The notes beneath the pieces are model-generated. The model had not been told where the DNA came from. It saw nothing but the letters and a program-made list of their open reading frames with translations, and ran no database searches. 64,000 bases of DNA from Pseudomonas matsuisoli (GTDB lineage: Bacteria; Pseudomonadota; Gammaproteobacteria; Pseudomonadales; Pseudomonadaceae). Of this stretch, positions 61,928 through 64,000 are shown piece after piece; positions within the stretch are counted from its first letter, which is position 1, and each line of letters begins with the position of its first letter. Where the stretch lies: positions 1-64,000 of the forward strand of contig NZ_BMPO01000004.1 of the NCBI RefSeq assembly GCF_014647635.1, read 5' to 3'. The translations under genes and the position numbers were made by a program.

Positions 61928-62236
61928 ATTGCCCTCGCAACGATGAACCTCGAGGACATCCTACGGGAGGATGCACCCGAGGCCGAATAGCGCCAGCACC
62001 GTGATAACAGCGAATGCGAGCCTCGTCTTCTCACACTGAATCCATTCAGCGAACACGAAAGGAACGCCGTTCATCGGCTGAAAAAGTAAGAACGCTCCTC
62101 GACGCAACTTTCGCGAAAAGTTCCCGTCTAGTGCCAGGCTGCGTGTGTCGTGCTCAGAGTACGGCCCCCCTCGATGGACCTAGAGCCGGGCTGTCGCAGT
62201 GCTGAGTTTCAATGGAATGAATCTTGGAGAGCGACC
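61928..62236. other. 309-bp divergent intergenic region, nothing identified
   Basis: Between the divergent proC-like and MBOAT genes. No repeats, hairpins or promoters could be named with confidence. The GAGAGCGACC directly before 62237 serves as ribosome site. Confidence 0.4.
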
Positions 62237-63775
62237 ATGCTTTTCAACTCGGCAATCTTCATCGCCGGCTTTCTGCCGGTGGTTCTACTCGGTTTCTACC
62301 TCTTCGCCGGAACGGGACGTCAACGGCTCGCCGTGATCTGGCTGACCTGCGCCTCGCTCGTTTTCTATGGCTGGTGGAACCCGCTGAACCTGCCGCTGCT
62401 TCTGGGCAGCATCGCCTTCAATTTCCTGCTCGGCGGATACCTGCGGGGGCATCGCTCAACGCTCGCATTGGCGCTGGGCATCACCGCGAATATCGCGCTG
62501 CTGGGTTATTACAAATACACCAGCTTCCTGTTCGGCACGCTCGACGATCTGTTTTCAACGGGCTGGTCGATCGATGAAATCATCCTGCCGCTGGCCATCT
62601 CGTTCTTCACTTTCCAGCAGATCGCGTACCTGGTGGACGCGCATGACGGTGAAGTGGAAGAGCATAACTTTCTCAACTACTGCCTGTTCATCACCTTCTT
62701 CCCGCATCTCATCGCTGGGCCGATCACCCACCACAGCGAAATGCTTCGCCAGTTCAGTGCGAAGGACACGTTCAACTTCCGTCTGGACCAGTTCGCCCTC
62801 GGCCTGACGGTTTTTCTCCTGGGGCTGTTCAAGAAAGTGGTGATCGCCGACCCCATGGGGCAGAAAGCCGCCCCCGTATTCGCTGCGGCAGCCGACGGTA
62901 CGGCGCCCGCTTTTTTCGATGCCTGGACGGGCGCGCTGAGCTACACCTTGCAGATCTACTTCGACTTTTCCGGCTACAGCGAGATGGCGATCGGTTTGGG
63001 CCTGCTGTTCGGCGTCCGCCTGCCGGTCAACTTCGACAGCCCCTTCAAAGCGCGCAACCTCATCGACTACTGGTCGCGCTGGCACATGACGCTGACGCGC
63101 TTCCTCACCGCCTACATCTACAACCCCATCGTGATGCGCGTCACCCGTGCACGTCTTGCCGCCGGCAAGCCGCTACCCAAGCGCGGCAAGATGTCCGCCG
63201 GGACGTTCTTCGCATTGGTGGCCTACCCGACCGTGTTGACCATGTTCATCTCTGGCGTGTGGCACGGTGCCGGCTGGCAATTCGTGGTGTTCGGCCTGCT
63301 GCACGGCTTCTATCTCGTCGTCGCCCACGGCTGGCGCGCGTGGAAAGTGAAACGTGGATGGAAGCTCGACAGCGATCGCCTTATCCATCACGTACCCGCC
63401 GTGGGGCTGACATTTCTCTGCGTCGTCGTGGCGATGGTGTTCTTCCGTGCCGAAAGCGTCAGCGCTGCGCTGGCGATCCTGCAGGGCATGGTCGGGCTCA
63501 GTGAGCTCAGTGCGCGCCCTGAGAAATGGACCGTCCTGACCATCGCGCTGCTGCTCGCCTTCTGCTGGTTCCTGCCCAATATCCAGCAGTGGATGCGCGG
63601 CATGGAGACTGCGCTGGACGCCAAACCGCGCGAGAACGTGCTGCTGCGCTGGGTGCCCCAGGCGGCCTTCGCGGCCTCGCCCATGGTCGGTGTCACGATC
63701 GGTGCGCTGGGCTTTTTCGCATTGGCCATCGCATTTTCGGTGGCGCCCAGTGAATTTCTCTACTTCCAGTTCTAG
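62237..63775 (+). CDS. MBOAT-family membrane-bound O-acyltransferase (AlgI-like)
   Basis: A 512-residue polytopic acyltransferase. The N-terminal MLFNSAIFIAGFLPVVLLGFYLF is standard for AlgI/DltB-type proteins. The second conserved block is FFTFQQIAYLVDAHDGEVEEHNFLNYCLFITFFPHLIAGPI, and RWHMTLTRFLTAYIYNPI follows. The catalytic His lies in SGVWHGAGWQFVVFGLLHGFYLV. It moves acyl groups across the membrane to an acceptor, usually with an SGNH/AlgJ-like partner. The ATG at 62237 has GGAGAG upstream; an in-frame extension from 62150 is rejected. The acceptor is unknown; it may acylate a polysaccharide. Confidence 0.94.
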   Translation: MLFNSAIFIAGFLPVVLLGFYLFAGTGRQRLAVIWLTCASLVFYGWWNPLNLPLLLGSIAFNFLLGGYLRGHRSTLALALGITANIALLGYYKYTSFLFGTLDDLFSTGWSIDEIILPLAISFFTFQQIAYLVDAHDGEVEEHNFLNYCLFITFFPHLIAGPITHHSEMLRQFSAKDTFNFRLDQFALGLTVFLLGLFKKVVIADPMGQKAAPVFAAAADGTAPAFFDAWTGALSYTLQIYFDFSGYSEMAIGLGLLFGVRLPVNFDSPFKARNLIDYWSRWHMTLTRFLTAYIYNPIVMRVTRARLAAGKPLPKRGKMSAGTFFALVAYPTVLTMFISGVWHGAGWQFVVFGLLHGFYLVVAHGWRAWKVKRGWKLDSDRLIHHVPAVGLTFLCVVVAMVFFRAESVSAALAILQGMVGLSELSARPEKWTVLTIALLLAFCWFLPNIQQWMRGMETALDAKPRENVLLRWVPQAAFAASPMVGVTIGALGFFALAIAFSVAPSEFLYFQF

Positions 63776-63916
63776 CTGTCGATTCAACGCTTCACGTATG
63801 CGTATCGCCCCGCCGTCGTGGCCGAACCCAACGCTGCCGCGACGTGCGAAGACCCACTTTTGAACGATCCGCCGGAGACGATACCGAGCCGGTCGCACAC
63901 TCACAGGGAGGTGACG

Positions 63917-64000
63917 ATGAATCAATTGCTCTGGCTACCGCCGCACGACGACATAGGCGCCGCGTTATCCGCGGCCAAGCGCGAAACCGACCCGACAACG
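63917..64000 (+). CDS. Start of an unidentified gene, cut by window end
   Basis: An open frame of 28 codons begins at ATG 63917 behind a strong ribosome site (GGGAGGTGACG) and runs off the window. It encodes MNQLLWLPPHDDIGAAL and a charged continuation. The position, 141 bp after an MBOAT gene on the same strand, suggests the same functional unit. The LLWLP...D...AL opening is reminiscent of FkbH-like HAD proteins often found near MBOAT genes, but 28 codons are too few for an assignment. Confidence 0.6.
   Translation, partial: MNQLLWLPPHDDIGAALSAAKRETDPTT

Overview
The window looks like chromosome of a Pseudomonadaceae member, most likely a Pseudomonas with roughly 60% GC (judged by eye). 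The reasons are the order gamma-carbonic anhydrase / prlC / yheV / PA0069-type radical SAM gene, which resembles the PA0066-PA0069 neighbourhood of P. aeruginosa; a membrane PQQ glucose dehydrogenase; several polyamine/GABA catabolic genes; and many REP-like palindromes of Pseudomonas type. No rRNA, tRNA, transposase, integrase, phage gene or CRISPR array was seen. All calls come from reading the sequence; no database search was run.

Layout. (1) 1-8.2 kb is the end of a colanic-acid-like, GDP-fucose-dependent exopolysaccharide locus: partial fcl, gmm, a Wzy-like polymerase, a WcaE-like GT2, a WecG/TagA/CpsF glycosyltransferase, an unusual phosphoribosyltransferase-HAD fusion and an acyltransferase-3, facing an O-antigen-ligase-family protein across two terminators. 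(2) 8.5-20.4 kb is general metabolism and envelope: ExaC-type aldehyde dehydrogenase, LLM flavoprotein, CPA1 antiporter, two paralogous lipoproteins divergent from a lipoprotein aminopeptidase, gcd, a HAD phosphatase, and a D-malate/tartrate dehydrogenase with a divergent LysR. (3) 20.8-40 kb is a large amine-catabolism district: two FAD amine oxidoreductases, a bicupin protein, PotABCD-type transporter genes split around gabT, an Lrp-type regulator and gabD, a catalytically dead HAD paralogue, a FAD monooxygenase, a GhrA-like dehydrogenase, and a self-contained operon (XRE-cupin regulator, amino-acid ABC transporter, FAD oxidase) with tandem palindromic operators. (4) 40.3-55 kb has a chemoreceptor, a GNAT, a YbiO-like MscS channel, gamma-carbonic anhydrase, prlC-yheV, a lipoprotein, an AraC regulator divergent from a bile-acid:sodium symporter-family gene, a radical SAM gene behind a LexA-like box, and ybaL. 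(5) 55.5-64 kb has an Nramp-like transporter lacking the canonical metal-site motifs, divergent from a 2-hydroxyacid dehydrogenase; a glutaredoxin-MauE fusion; an erythromycin-esterase-family / phosphoribosyltransferase pair; a ProC-like reductase; an MBOAT acyltransferase; and the start of a further gene cut by the window end.

How they may work together. The amine district reads as import of a polyamine or related amine (two ABC systems), oxidation of the amine or its glutamylated form (two PuuB-like flavoproteins), transamination of GABA or an analogue (GabT) and oxidation of the semialdehyde to succinate (GabD), under an Lrp-type and an XRE-cupin regulator. The district probably grew by mixing modules, because the transporter ATPase gene is separated from its presumed permeases.

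The most promising leads are the PRT-HAD fusion in the polysaccharide locus, the pseudoenzyme HAD in the amine cluster, the tandem operators of the XRE regulator, the SOS-type box before the radical SAM gene, the atypical Nramp protein with its hydroxyacid dehydrogenase partner, and an eroded tandem duplication at the end of the araC-type gene.
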